From positions 1 to 35,550 of the forward strand of contig PHAM01000015.1 in NCBI GenBank assembly GCA_002841685.1: a stretch of 35,550 nt of DNA, in the 5' to 3' direction. The notes under the pieces were generated by a model. That model did not search any database. It was not told the DNA's origin and was given only the letters and a program-made list of their open reading frames with translations. Source of the DNA: Elusimicrobia bacterium HGW-Elusimicrobia-2. Lineage in GTDB: Bacteria; CG03. The position numbers and the translations under genes were made by a program. This document shows, piece after piece, positions 24,013 to 32,030 of the stretch (within the stretch, counting starts at the first letter, position 1; each line of letters starts with the position of its first letter).

Positions 24013-25755
24013 CTATTTTTGCTCCGCCTTTAATTTCATTGTTTTTTCCTGGGACATTTTAATCAGGCTTTCCCAGTCATATTTAATTTTCCCGTTTTCA
24101 ACGGCCTGCATTCTTTCAGTACAGCAGTAGCAGGGGTCAACCGCGGCAAGCGTTATTGCCGCGTCTGAAACTATTCCGCCTACGGCGGCGACTTCATTGG
24201 AAAGTATGTTCATATAAGAAGGAGCCCTTATTTTATGCCTTATAGGAGTGTTCCCGCCGTCGCTTTTAACATAGTGCCAGCACTCTCCCCGTGGAGCTTC
24301 GTATCGGCCTATGCCTTCGCCTGCGGGCAAATCCCATATCTCCGTACAGATATTACCTTCGTTCAGTTCCTTCAGTCTGTCAAAACACTGATTTATTATT
24401 TTGACCGATTCGTACATTTCAAGGACCCGGCATACGGCTTTATCAAAAACATCGCCGTTTTCCAGTACTATCATATCCCAGTCCACGAGCCCGTAGGCGC
24501 TGTTTGCGATATCAATTTTTCTTATATCCTGCCTGATACCGCTTGCTCTGGCAGTAGGCCCTGTTACGCAGTATCTGATAGCGTCTTCTTTTGTAAGGAT
24601 GCCAACATTTTTAGTTCTTGCGTGTATGACGGGGTCATCCAGAACCGCGCCCTTGAACATATCTATTTTTGATACGATTGTTTTTAAATTAGCTTTCATA
24701 TCGTCTATTTCAGAATTTAAGATATCCCGTCTGACGCCTCCGGCTTTCATCATGGCGTAATGGTTGCGGTTTCCCGATATCTGCTCGCAGAGATCAAGGA
24801 CTGTTTCCCTGTATTTCCAGGCCCACATCCATACGGTGTTATATCCGAGAAAGTGCCCGGCCAGCCCCAGCCAAAGCAGATGAGAATGGATCCTTTCAAG
24901 TTCGGCTATAACGCATCTGATGTATTTTGCCCTTTCAGGAATTTCTATGCCGGCAAGGTCCTCGACGGCAAGCACATAGGCGAAAGGATGGGAGCAGGAG
25001 CATATCCCGCATATCCTCTCCACAAGAAAAGTGACCTGATCCCAGTGTTTACCCTCTGAGATCTTTTCTATTGATCTGTGATTGTATCCCAGGTTTATGT
25101 TCAGGGAAACCACTTTTTCCCCCCTGACTTTCAACTCAAAAAACTCGGGTTCTTCCTGAAGAGGGTGGTACGGCCCTATCGGGATGATGGTGCATTGTTT
25201 ATCCCCATCCTCATCATCGATCTTTATATTGGGGCGTCTCAAGGATTCTTCATCCTCTTCCGACAGTTCTTCCTTCCTGCCGTATTCATAATCTTTCCGC
25301 AGCGGATATACGCCTTCCGGCCACGCAGGGTCAAGAAGAAGCCGCTGGAGGTTATCATTACCCGTAAAAGTTATGCCGAACAATTCATGTATCTCCCTCT
25401 CTATCCACTTGGCGCCCGTTATGATATCGCTTATGGTCGGGATCTCGCCGCCGTCCCGGTCAGTGGCAACGCGGAGTGAAAAAATCACCCCTGTGGTATC
25501 ATCCGAGAAATGGTACAGCACTTCCATATTTTTTATGTTATCCAGGGCTGTCGCGATATTAAACCGCAGACCCAGCTCGGTAAAAAGAACCGCCGCGGAA
25601 TCCCGGAGATGTTCTTTTTTTATTTCAATGTAATGGCGTTTAGGATTTTTTTCCTGCCAATTGACAATCTTTTCTCCCAGTAATTTTTTAATCTTATCTT
25701 TTCCGCCGGCGGCGGATTTCGCTTCGCTCAACATTTCTCTTTTTTTATCTTCCAT
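24013..25755 (-). CDS. [NiFe] group 4 hydrogenase large subunit with fused NuoC domain (HycE-like)
   Basis: A 580-residue fusion. Residues about 20-160 are the NuoC/30-kDa domain (WIEREIHELFGITFTGN...YPLRKDY). Residues about 190-548 are the NuoD/HycE catalytic subunit. The nickel ligands are present: C249 and C252 in RICGICS, and C542 and C545 in DPCYCCTER. This separates it from complex I NuoD, which lacks them. A 32-residue C-terminal extension after R548 should be removed by the maturation protease encoded at 16841-17338; E. coli HycE is cut after Arg in the same motif. It makes or oxidises H2 on the cytoplasmic side of the membrane. It is the core enzyme of the cluster. Confidence 0.95.
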   Translation of the reverse strand: MEDKKREMLSEAKSAAGGKDKIKKLLGEKIVNWQEKNPKRHYIEIKKEHLRDSAAVLFTELGLRFNIATALDNIKNMEVLYHFSDDTTGVIFSLRVATDRDGGEIPTISDIITGAKWIEREIHELFGITFTGNDNLQRLLLDPAWPEGVYPLRKDYEYGRKEELSEEDEESLRRPNIKIDDEDGDKQCTIIPIGPYHPLQEEPEFFELKVRGEKVVSLNINLGYNHRSIEKISEGKHWDQVTFLVERICGICSCSHPFAYVLAVEDLAGIEIPERAKYIRCVIAELERIHSHLLWLGLAGHFLGYNTVWMWAWKYRETVLDLCEQISGNRNHYAMMKAGGVRRDILNSEIDDMKANLKTIVSKIDMFKGAVLDDPVIHARTKNVGILTKEDAIRYCVTGPTARASGIRQDIRKIDIANSAYGLVDWDMIVLENGDVFDKAVCRVLEMYESVKIINQCFDRLKELNEGNICTEIWDLPAGEGIGRYEAPRGECWHYVKSDGGNTPIRHKIRAPSYMNILSNEVAAVGGIVSDAAITLAAVDPCYCCTERMQAVENGKIKYDWESLIKMSQEKTMKLKAEQK

Positions 25756-25783
25756 TTCTCATTTTCCCTTTATAATCTTTAAT

Positions 25784-26215
25784 TTATATTTCCCCTCTCA
25801 GTTTTTTTATAACTTTTACAACCCCGTCTATTATCGCTTCCGGTCTCGGCGGGCAGCCGGGAATATAGGCATTTACGGGAATAATTTCGTCCACCGGTAC
25901 TGTCCTCATACAGGAATCTTTGAACATTCCCTGCGATGACGCGCAGGATCCGAATGCGACCACGGCTAAGGGTTGGGGAGCCATGGCGTAGATATCCTTT
26001 AGCATATGGGCGGTTTTACGGGTAACGATACCCGAAACCAGCATAGCGTCGGCGTGCTTTATGGAACCTATGAGCTTTATCCCGAACCTTTCAGCGTCAA
26101 AACGCGGAGTCAGGACATCCAATATCTCTATGTCGCAGTTATTGCACGCCGCCGCCGCAAAATGGAACACCCATATAGACTTGGTTAAAATATTGAGTTT
26201 ATTTATAACGGGCAT
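25784..26215 (-). CDS. [NiFe] group 4 hydrogenase small subunit (NuoB/HycG/EchC-like)
   Basis: A 143-residue subunit. It binds the proximal [4Fe-4S] cluster through CNNC near residue 25, then GSCASSQGMF near residue 89 and PGCPPRPEAI near residue 120. That set is the NuoB/EchC signature. It passes electrons between the ferredoxin-like subunits and the Ni-Fe site in the large subunit. It is small and lacks the extra C-terminal cluster domain of soluble hydrogenases, as expected for group 4. A 65-nt AT-rich gap separates it from the NuoH-like gene upstream, the largest gap in this part of the cluster. Confidence 0.94.
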   Translation of the reverse strand: MPVINKLNILTKSIWVFHFAAAACNNCDIEILDVLTPRFDAERFGIKLIGSIKHADAMLVSGIVTRKTAHMLKDIYAMAPQPLAVVAFGSCASSQGMFKDSCMRTVPVDEIIPVNAYIPGCPPRPEAIIDGVVKVIKKLRGEI

Positions 26216-26280
26216 CTTGGCTTTTCCTGATCTGCATTTTTCATTTTTTTAAATTTTGAAATTTCAAATTTCTTTTCATG

Positions 26281-27171
26281 TTAATAACCTAAAGTTGCCA
26301 GAATTATAGCAATTAATCCGACCGGCAACAAAAAAAACCAGAACAGCCGCAGGCACTGAGTTATTTTTAACCGCGGATTGGTATTTTCAGCGAGAATTAT
26401 AAGTACCAGTAATATGACATATTTACCGATGCTGGCTCCGCCGAGAAAAATTATGGAAACAAGAGCGGGCACCGCCACCAGCATTATGTATTGACTCATT
26501 TTAAAAAAACCCAGAAGCGGCCCTGAATATTCTATATAAGTCCCGCCTGATATTTCCGTTTCAGCTTCCGCGGCGTCAAAAGGCACTCTTCCGAGTTTCG
26601 CCTGCATTGTAATGAGCATGAGCGCAAAAGCTATCGCGCCGGAAACAGAAGCTCCGACCGCTCCGTTGACGGCGAATAAAGAAAGGTTCAGCAGGCCGCC
26701 GGTTTTTATCCAGGCGACTATAAGCGCTATCCAGAATATCAGTTCATACGAGAGCACCATTTTCATTTCGCGGGATGCCCCCAGAGAAGCCAGAGGATTC
26801 GCGCTTGCCGCAGCGCCGAGTATTAATGACAGAGCGGGGATAACAAGAAGATACGCGACAACTATAAGGTCTCCCTGGAAACCGGAAGACGGGAAAAATA
26901 TGGACATTCCGATTATTGTCGCCGCCAGGCCAGCGCTCACAAATGAGATCAGAGGCGCCGCGGCAAAAGTGAGATAATGGGCGTGTTCCGGTACGATATT
27001 TTCTTTTATAAAAAGTTTCATGACGTCATATAAAGGTTGAAGCATGGGCGGGCCGACGCGCCATTGCACCCGGGCTGTCACTTTTCTTTCAATCCACGAG
27101 GCGATCATGCCGACAACTAAAGCAAACAGCAGGCCGGGGAAGATCAGATAATGAAAGAGCGTTGTCATCAC
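26281..27171 (-). CDS. NuoH/HycD/EchB-type membrane subunit
   Basis: A 296-residue protein with about eight helices. The N-terminal ERKVTARVQWRVGPPMLQPLYDVMKLF and the loop RVPFDAAEAETEISGGTYIEYSG match the ND1/NuoH/HycD/EchB family, where the acidic loop links quinone-type or hydrogenase reactions to ion pumping. It anchors the hydrogenase module to the membrane. It overlaps the upstream polyferredoxin gene by 4 nt. Either M1 or M2 could start the protein. It is well conserved in its charged residues. Confidence 0.94.
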   Translation of the reverse strand: MMTTLFHYLIFPGLLFALVVGMIASWIERKVTARVQWRVGPPMLQPLYDVMKLFIKENIVPEHAHYLTFAAAPLISFVSAGLAATIIGMSIFFPSSGFQGDLIVVAYLLVIPALSLILGAAASANPLASLGASREMKMVLSYELIFWIALIVAWIKTGGLLNLSLFAVNGAVGASVSGAIAFALMLITMQAKLGRVPFDAAEAETEISGGTYIEYSGPLLGFFKMSQYIMLVAVPALVSIIFLGGASIGKYVILLVLIILAENTNPRLKITQCLRLFWFFLLPVGLIAIILATLGY

Positions 27172-27653
27172 GGTTTCTTTCCTCCGCCGTTTTTTATACC
27201 GAGCTGAGTTTTCCAGTGCACGGCTTTAGCGTAAATTCCGTCTGCTACCTTATATATATTCTTTTCGGCGTCTTCCTTAAAATTTCCTTCCGTGATAGCT
27301 TTTTTAGAACAGGTTTTCACGCAAGTGATCTCACGGCCTTCGCATAGATCGCAGGGTGTTTTTTCAAAATTGACGGTTTCCAGGGTATTTACTCCGAAAG
27401 GACAGGCGGCAAGACAGCTTTTGCATGATGTACACAACATTCCCGCCCGGTTCAGATCATCATTTATTTTCTTAAGAGCTTCTGTGGGGCAACTTATTAC
27501 ACACGGCGCATCTTCACAATGGCGGCAGGTTACTTTCCGTATTGCTTCTTCTATCAGTGTCAGGCAGGATGTTTTCCCGTGGTGAAGCGGATAACTGCAT
27601 TGGGCATCGCATTTTCCGCATTCGTAACATTTTTCAAGGTCTATAAGTATCAT
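27168..27653 (-). CDS. HycB-like polyferredoxin (four [4Fe-4S] clusters)
   Basis: A 161-residue protein with 4 cysteine groups: CYECGKCDAQC, CRHCEDAPCVISC, CTSCKSCLAAC and CDLCEGREITCVKTC. This pattern is that of HycB/HydN/CooF-type electron-transfer subunits that carry four [4Fe-4S] clusters. In this cluster it follows the HydB/HydG module by one base and precedes the NuoH-like subunit, so it is the likely bridge between the soluble input enzymes and the hydrogenase. The tail after residue 130 has no cysteines. Confidence 0.92.
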   Translation of the reverse strand: MILIDLEKCYECGKCDAQCSYPLHHGKTSCLTLIEEAIRKVTCRHCEDAPCVISCPTEALKKINDDLNRAGMLCTSCKSCLAACPFGVNTLETVNFEKTPCDLCEGREITCVKTCSKKAITEGNFKEDAEKNIYKVADGIYAKAVHWKTQLGIKNGGGKKP

Positions 27654-27654
27654 T

Positions 27655-28470
27655 TCAGTCCCAAATCCCTTCTATATCTTTCACAACGCTGTATTTGAAA
27701 ACAGGGCCGTCTTTACAGGCGAAATATTTTCCGCATGCGCAGTGCCCGCATTTACCTATGCCGCAGCTCATATTTTTTTCCATTGAAAGATATATGTTTT
27801 CCGGTTTATAGCCCACTTCAAGAAGCTTCATCGTCCCGAATTTCATCATTATGGGAGGCCCGCACACGACAGCTACGCCGTTATCCGGATTCAACTTCAG
27901 TCCTTCAAAAAGGCATGTTACGACACCTTTCTTCTCCTTCCACTCGCCTGTGTCGCATCTATCGACGGAACGGTATATTTCGGCGCCCCTCTTTTCCCAG
28001 TCCGCGAATTGTCCCGCATATACAATATCGCCGGGAGTTTTAGATCCATACAGGAGCAGCAGTCTGCCGTATTTGTCTTTTTCTTCAAGCAGGGAGAGCA
28101 GCAGGCATCTGAGAGGCGCCATTCCCACGCCTCCTCCGAGGATAAGTATTTCCTTGCCTTCAAATTCTTCAAGTGGATAACCTTTTCCCAATGGTCCGCG
28201 TATGCCGATAACATCTTTTGGTTTTAGTTCGTGTATTTTTGAAGTTACCCGCCCCGCTTTCATTATCGTTATCTCTATTTCATCTTTTTTAAAATGAGAT
28301 GAGGACGGCGTAAAAGGGGCTTCTCCTATTCCCGGCACGGTAAACTGAACAAACTGTCCTGTTTTGAATGAGAATTTTTGTGCGGGCTTTAACAGAAAAC
28401 TTTTTATGTTGGATGTCTCGTCTGTTACCCGGATGACTTCCGCCTTTAAAGTTTTGTAGGGGTCAGTCAT
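27655..28470 (-). CDS. FAD/NAD(P)-binding reductase subunit (sulfhydrogenase gamma, HydG-like)
   Basis: A 271-residue flavoprotein of the ferredoxin-NADP reductase superfamily. It has an FAD-binding beta barrel (about 5-100), the NAD(P)-binding motif GGGVGMAPLRCLL, CGPPIMMKFG, and a C-terminal [2Fe-2S] site (MSCGIGKCGHCACGKYFAC). This set matches sulfhydrogenase gamma subunits and anaerobic sulfite reductase B. I prefer the ATG at 28470, which overlaps the preceding stop as ATGA; an upstream start at 28542 would extend into the neighbouring coding region. It likely takes electrons from, or gives them to, NAD(P)H. Whether it prefers NADH or NADPH cannot be read from the sequence. Confidence 0.9.
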   Translation of the reverse strand: MTDPYKTLKAEVIRVTDETSNIKSFLLKPAQKFSFKTGQFVQFTVPGIGEAPFTPSSSHFKKDEIEITIMKAGRVTSKIHELKPKDVIGIRGPLGKGYPLEEFEGKEILILGGGVGMAPLRCLLLSLLEEKDKYGRLLLLYGSKTPGDIVYAGQFADWEKRGAEIYRSVDRCDTGEWKEKKGVVTCLFEGLKLNPDNGVAVVCGPPIMMKFGTMKLLEVGYKPENIYLSMEKNMSCGIGKCGHCACGKYFACKDGPVFKYSVVKDIEGIWD

Positions 28471-29429
28471 GATTTTGATACCGCTATCAGCGCTTCTTTG
28501 AAATTTATTTTGCCCTGACAGCCGGCTATGCATCTTCCGCATCCGGTACAGCCTAAGTTATTATGCATGCTGGGTCGCCATGAAAATTTACAGCCGAATC
28601 TATGCATGAAACGCGAGATAAGTTCTTTCTTGGGATTTCCTCCCCCGGCCACGCGCGCATAGCCGGGAAGCTGACAGCTGTCGGCATAGCGTATCTTGTT
28701 TTCGGCGCCCTCCGAGAGAAAGAAGCAGAAGCATGCGGGGCAAACCGTGGTACAGGCGCTGCAGCTGACACAGGTTTTCCCGTAGTTTTCAAAAGCGGCA
28801 TTTCTGGTTTCTATTTTTTCCTTTAGTTTTTGCATATCCAAAGTCACGCCGTTATTCTGGCCATTTACAGTTTTTTCAGTCGCTGCCCGCATATTTAACA
28901 GTTCTTTTTTATGAGTTTCCGAAGCATCCTCTAATCTTTCTGAATTCTTTCTGAGAATTTCTTTTCCTTTTTCGGAACCCGCTTCAATCAGATAGCCGTC
29001 ACCCAGCGGAGAGAAATTGAGGTCAAAATCTTTTTCGGCTCTGGGCCGCTCGCCCAAGGCGCTGCAGAAACAGTCGGGATGAGCGCTCGTGCAGTCTGCG
29101 GTGAACATAAGTATATCTTTTCTGAAATAGGGGTCTTCCGGGTCATCCAGATAAATTTTTTTCAGCAGTTCCAGGCCTCTTGTATCACAGCCCCTGGCGC
29201 CGAAAATTATTGCGGGCCTGCGTTTTTTTGCGCGAAGATTTTCCTGGGGTGAATAGAAGAAATATTTTACGGGGAGGATAGTTCTATGGCCGTCAAGCGA
29301 AAACTTGTCGCCCGTCTGCCATTTGGCCCAGTCGGAGGTATCCGCGGAAACTTTTGGATAAAAAATATCGGCATCTGCTGAGAGCGCGCTGACGAAACCC
29401 ATAAAATCTTTTTTGTCTATAAACTTCAT
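28467..29429 (-). CDS. 4Fe-4S dicluster subunit (sulfhydrogenase beta, HydB/AsrA-like)
   Basis: A 320-residue protein with two C-terminal [4Fe-4S] motifs, CVSCSACTTVCPACFCF (about residue 230) and CTGCGRCIAGC (about residue 295). An N-terminal part contains FGARGCDTRGLELLKKIYLDDPEDPYF. The layout equals the HydB subunit of archaeal sulfhydrogenases and AsrA. It is the first gene of the hydrogenase cluster and is translationally coupled to the HydG-like flavoprotein. Those proteins normally accompany group 3 catalytic subunits HydA/HydD, which are absent here. A shared role with the group 4 hydrogenase downstream is inferred from the unbroken gene order. No clear ribosome-binding site precedes the ATG. 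Confidence 0.9.
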   Translation of the reverse strand: MKFIDKKDFMGFVSALSADADIFYPKVSADTSDWAKWQTGDKFSLDGHRTILPVKYFFYSPQENLRAKKRRPAIIFGARGCDTRGLELLKKIYLDDPEDPYFRKDILMFTADCTSAHPDCFCSALGERPRAEKDFDLNFSPLGDGYLIEAGSEKGKEILRKNSERLEDASETHKKELLNMRAATEKTVNGQNNGVTLDMQKLKEKIETRNAAFENYGKTCVSCSACTTVCPACFCFFLSEGAENKIRYADSCQLPGYARVAGGGNPKKELISRFMHRFGCKFSWRPSMHNNLGCTGCGRCIAGCQGKINFKEALIAVSKS

Positions 29430-29499
29430 TGTTTTTTATTCGCAATCCGGAGTTTTTTTACCGCCGTCGGTAATCATTTTTCCGTATTGGAATTTCAAT

Positions 29500-29528
29500 A
29501 GACTACTAATTGCCTTATGCCTTGTCAA
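29500..29528 (-). promoter_or_regulatory. Candidate promoter for the hydrogenase cluster
   Basis: On the minus strand, a perfect TTGACA (29523-29528), 17 nt and a weak -10, TAGTCT (29500-29505). The leader of about 65 nt contains an inverted repeat TTACCG-4-CGGTAA (29458-29473). The -35 is convincing; the -10 is not, which might mean activator dependence. The rest of the 255-nt gap before the PIN gene shows nothing I can name. Confidence 0.4.
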
Positions 29529-29684
29529 ATGTGGCAGAAATTGCTGCGTCATTGACTACCCAATTCTTTTACCGAGAGACAATCGCCATGCTCCATTTCT
29601 ATAAAATATGTAAGGCGTGAGGGATATCCAAAACTTCCACATCCTGCATGTCCGCCCGACAAACCGCATACATAAGAACAAACG

Positions 29685-30086
29685 TCACATTCTTTCGTAG
29701 AGAATTTTGCAAAATTCCGCTGCCTTAATAATTGGAATGGCCATAATATTTTTCAACGCAAGCAAGTGCTTATCCCCGCTAACAATATATTTAGCGCAGC
29801 CAATTACCGCGCAATCCAAAAATTTATTATCGTCCCTATCAACACAAATATGGTAAATCTTTTTATCAGGCACTATTGTTGAATTTTCTGCAATAAACGT
29901 AATCCAATGCTCTGAAATGCTATCATCTTTATCAATGTTACGAATGATTCTCAGATATTCATTTAACATTCTTTGATTAACTATAATCTCAAAATCTCCC
30001 TTAACCCATGAATTGAGAATTTTGTTTGGAACACCTCTCCAGAAAATTCCGGAAATTAAAACATTTGTATCAATTACGACTTTCAT
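29685..30086 (-). CDS. PIN domain toxin (putative TA system toxin, COG1569-like)
   Basis: A 133-residue PIN ribonuclease. The acidic residues are visible: D6 in VVIDTNVLISGIFW, E43 in RMLNEYLRI, D104 or nearby in DRDDNKFLDCAV and the aspartate in SGDKHLL. These would hold Mg2+ for RNA cutting. It matches the 'putative toxin-antitoxin system toxin component, PIN family' group. Its start overlaps the antitoxin's 3' end by 17 nt, the usual order of antitoxin first. The gene is AT-rich relative to the hydrogenase cluster. It ends about 250 nt from the hydrogenase cluster start and is transcribed in the same direction. Confidence 0.88.
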   Translation of the reverse strand: MKVVIDTNVLISGIFWRGVPNKILNSWVKGDFEIIVNQRMLNEYLRIIRNIDKDDSISEHWITFIAENSTIVPDKKIYHICVDRDDNKFLDCAVIGCAKYIVSGDKHLLALKNIMAIPIIKAAEFCKILYERM

Positions 30087-30339
30087 TGCGGGCTTTCTTT
30101 ATTATCCGGACGAGCGCGCTTTTTTTAATTCCCGCACGAAAAGCAATTCTTTGACTTTCCTTAATCAATTTTCTAAATGCTTCCATCTTTGGCGCGCGAA
30201 CGGGTTTAAGTAAAACATTAGTGCCGTCAGTCACGACAATAAATTTAGAGCCGACGCAGATTCCTAATTCTTTACGAATATCATTTGGAATTACAACCTG
30301 CCCTTTTGAGGAAACGCTGGTTACTTCAACTTGATTCAT
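30070..30339 (-). CDS. AbrB/SpoVT-type antitoxin
   Basis: An 89-residue protein with an N-terminal swapped-hairpin AbrB domain: VSSKGQVVIPNDIRKELGICVGSKFIVV. A Lys/Arg-rich C-terminal half probably binds and blocks the PIN partner. It has a strong GGGAGGG ribosome-binding site and its own promoter with a palindromic operator, so it is probably an autorepressor, as AbrB-type antitoxins usually are. Assignment as antitoxin rests on the paired PIN gene, which overlaps its 3' end. Confidence 0.88.
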   Translation of the reverse strand: MNQVEVTSVSSKGQVVIPNDIRKELGICVGSKFIVVTDGTNVLLKPVRAPKMEAFRKLIKESQRIAFRAGIKKSALVRIIKKARNESRN

Positions 30340-30350
30340 TTTGCCCTCCC

Positions 30351-30403
30351 TAGTAAGATAATCTTACTAAGGAAATTGTACTACGAGATACCACTAATGT
30401 CAA
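30351..30403 (-). promoter_or_regulatory. Promoter and palindromic operator of the AbrB/PIN pair
   Basis: On the minus strand, TTGACA (30398-30403), 17 nt and TACAAT (30375-30380). A perfect 19-bp palindrome, TAGTAAGAT-A-ATCTTACTA (30351-30369), covers the predicted transcription start near 30368 and ends just before the ribosome-binding site. A dimeric AbrB repressor bound there would block initiation. Confidence 0.78.
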
Positions 30404-30481
30404 GACACTGACATGGGGACGTTTCTATAAACTTTCCCGATTTGACTTTCAATTTTGCGAAAAATATTTTATATCATCACA

Positions 30482-31263
30482 TTATTCGGACAACCGTAAA
30501 ATCATGCCATTCCTGCGTGCTCTGTCGTATGCGAACTGCAAAAGGCAAAAAAACAAGACGATGTAGACTATTGACAGCAGAAATCCTTTCACAATGAGAA
30601 AAGAATAAGTGGGCGAAAAACCGTATCCGATTCTAAAATACTCCAGAAAATATGTAAGCGGGATAAATGATGCTACCCTAATAAAAAAATTTGGCAGGAA
30701 ACTGATGGGATAATAAATCCCGCATATAAGCATCGCAAGGATTGAAAACGACCACGCTACTATGTCTATCCTCTGTCCAAAAAAAGCACGAAGAAGTTGA
30801 CGCTCATTCCTATAATCAGGGCGGAAAGCATAACGCCCATTAGAGAGATAAAAACAACCAGAAAAGGCGGAAGAAAAAAATCAAAAGCCCAACGTGAGAA
30901 AAAAGCAAGCATCACAAAAACCAGTGTGCCCCTAACGATACCAAAAATCCATGAACCGATTATGTAATCGTAATGATAAACTGGCGCCATAAATGTATGT
31001 TTCAAACTTTTTGACCACACATCGTATAAAAGTCCATAAGAAACATCCAATTGTGTCACCTGCAAAATTCCTGAAAAGATTGCACCCGTAAGAAGAAACG
31101 AAAGCGTTTTACTGCCAAGGTCTAAAAAACTACCCATAAGACCTATGGAAACTATACCGACCGCGGGCCAGAAAATTATCTCAAAAAACGCAAAAATGTT
31201 TCTTTTGGCGAATATATAATTGCGATACATAAAGGCGTAAATTTTAATTATTAGCCAGTTCAA
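30482..31263 (-). pseudogene. ABC-2 type permease, split by a -1 frameshift in an A7 run
   Basis: A six-helix ABC-2 exporter permease coded in two frames: 30766-31263 for the first ~165 residues and the rest down to 30482. Adding one base to the A7 run (30779-30785) joins them as VLFFGQRIDIVAWSFSILAM, a sensible family junction. The preferred TTG start at 31263 has GGAGG (31270-31274) six bases upstream and lies within the ATPase gene. The resulting 260-residue protein is of normal length. Explanations are a real mutation, a homopolymer sequencing error, or transcriptional slippage on the run; the sequence alone cannot separate these. Partner of the ATPase encoded at 31244-31993. Substrate unknown. 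Confidence 0.8.
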
Positions 31264-31993
31264 TAAAAACCTCCTCAAGATTATTTTTCTGGGTGTGATT
31301 CTGCAGTTCGTCCTTCGTTCCCATAGCAAGTATACTCCCATTTTTGATAAATGCTACCCTGTCGCAGAGCTCTTCGGCTTCTTTCATATAGTGCGTAGTC
31401 AATACTATCGTAATATTTCTTTCCCTGTGCAGATTCTTTATAAATTCTCTTATCTTTATTGATATGTCGGGGTCAAGTCCAATTGTGGGTTCATCTAAAA
31501 GAAGGATTTCGGGGCTGTTTAAAAGCGATTTGGCAAGTGCAAGACGCTGCTTGGTTCCAGTTGAAATTTCGTCAAAACGGGTATCGGCATACTTTTCCAG
31601 TTCAAACAATTGTATACTTCTTTCTACGGACATCCTGCCGTCAGAAAGACTCAATCCGTAAAGAAGCGAGTAAAACTTGAGTATTTCCTTCACCGTCATA
31701 CACCATGGAAAATTAGGGTTGCCGGAGCACATGTTAATTTTCTTCTTGAAAGATACCGGAAATTCTTTTGTGTAATTTTTCCCATCAATCCACAATTCTC
31801 CGCTGTCCGCCAAAAGCTGAGAAATAAGAATATTGAGAAGCGTCGTCTTCCCTACGCCGTTAGGTCCCATAAGCCCGAAAATCTCGCCTTTTCTTATTGA
31901 AAAATTCACATCCTGGAGCGCGACAATTTTTCTTTTTGCAAAAAAACCCGTGACATATGTTTTACAAATTGACTTCATTTCAATGTATTCCAT
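31244..31993 (-). CDS. ABC transporter ATP-binding protein (ABC-2 exporter type)
   Basis: A 249-residue ATPase. Walker A is GPNGVGKT (residues 43-50), the signature loop is STGTKQRLALAKSLL in place of LSGGQ, Walker B is ILLLDEPTIGLDPD, and the H-loop is LTTHYMKEAEELCDR. This is the drug/antibiotic-exporter subfamily that pairs with ABC-2 permeases. AAAGGAAT precedes the ATG. It follows the AAA+ ATPase gene by 37 nt in the same direction, so it may share that transcript, and overlaps the permease start by 20 nt. Its product may be inactive if the permease is truly broken. Exported substrate cannot be inferred. Confidence 0.93.
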   Translation of the reverse strand: MEYIEMKSICKTYVTGFFAKRKIVALQDVNFSIRKGEIFGLMGPNGVGKTTLLNILISQLLADSGELWIDGKNYTKEFPVSFKKKINMCSGNPNFPWCMTVKEILKFYSLLYGLSLSDGRMSVERSIQLFELEKYADTRFDEISTGTKQRLALAKSLLNSPEILLLDEPTIGLDPDISIKIREFIKNLHRERNITIVLTTHYMKEAEELCDRVAFIKNGSILAMGTKDELQNHTQKNNLEEVFIELANN

Positions 31994-32030
31994 ATCTATT
32001 CCTTTGATGTTATGATTTCTCGCATTTTTT

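Noticed and set aside
24013-25755. Complex I NuoCD rather than a hydrogenase
   Set aside because: Both nickel-binding cysteine pairs are present, and a maturation protease and HypA are in the same cluster; complex I NuoD lacks these cysteines.
30404-30481. Mobile-element end in the gap between the AbrB promoter and the permease (GACATGGGGACGTTTC)
   Set aside because: The phrase recalls transposase flanks, but no matching second end or direct repeat is present.
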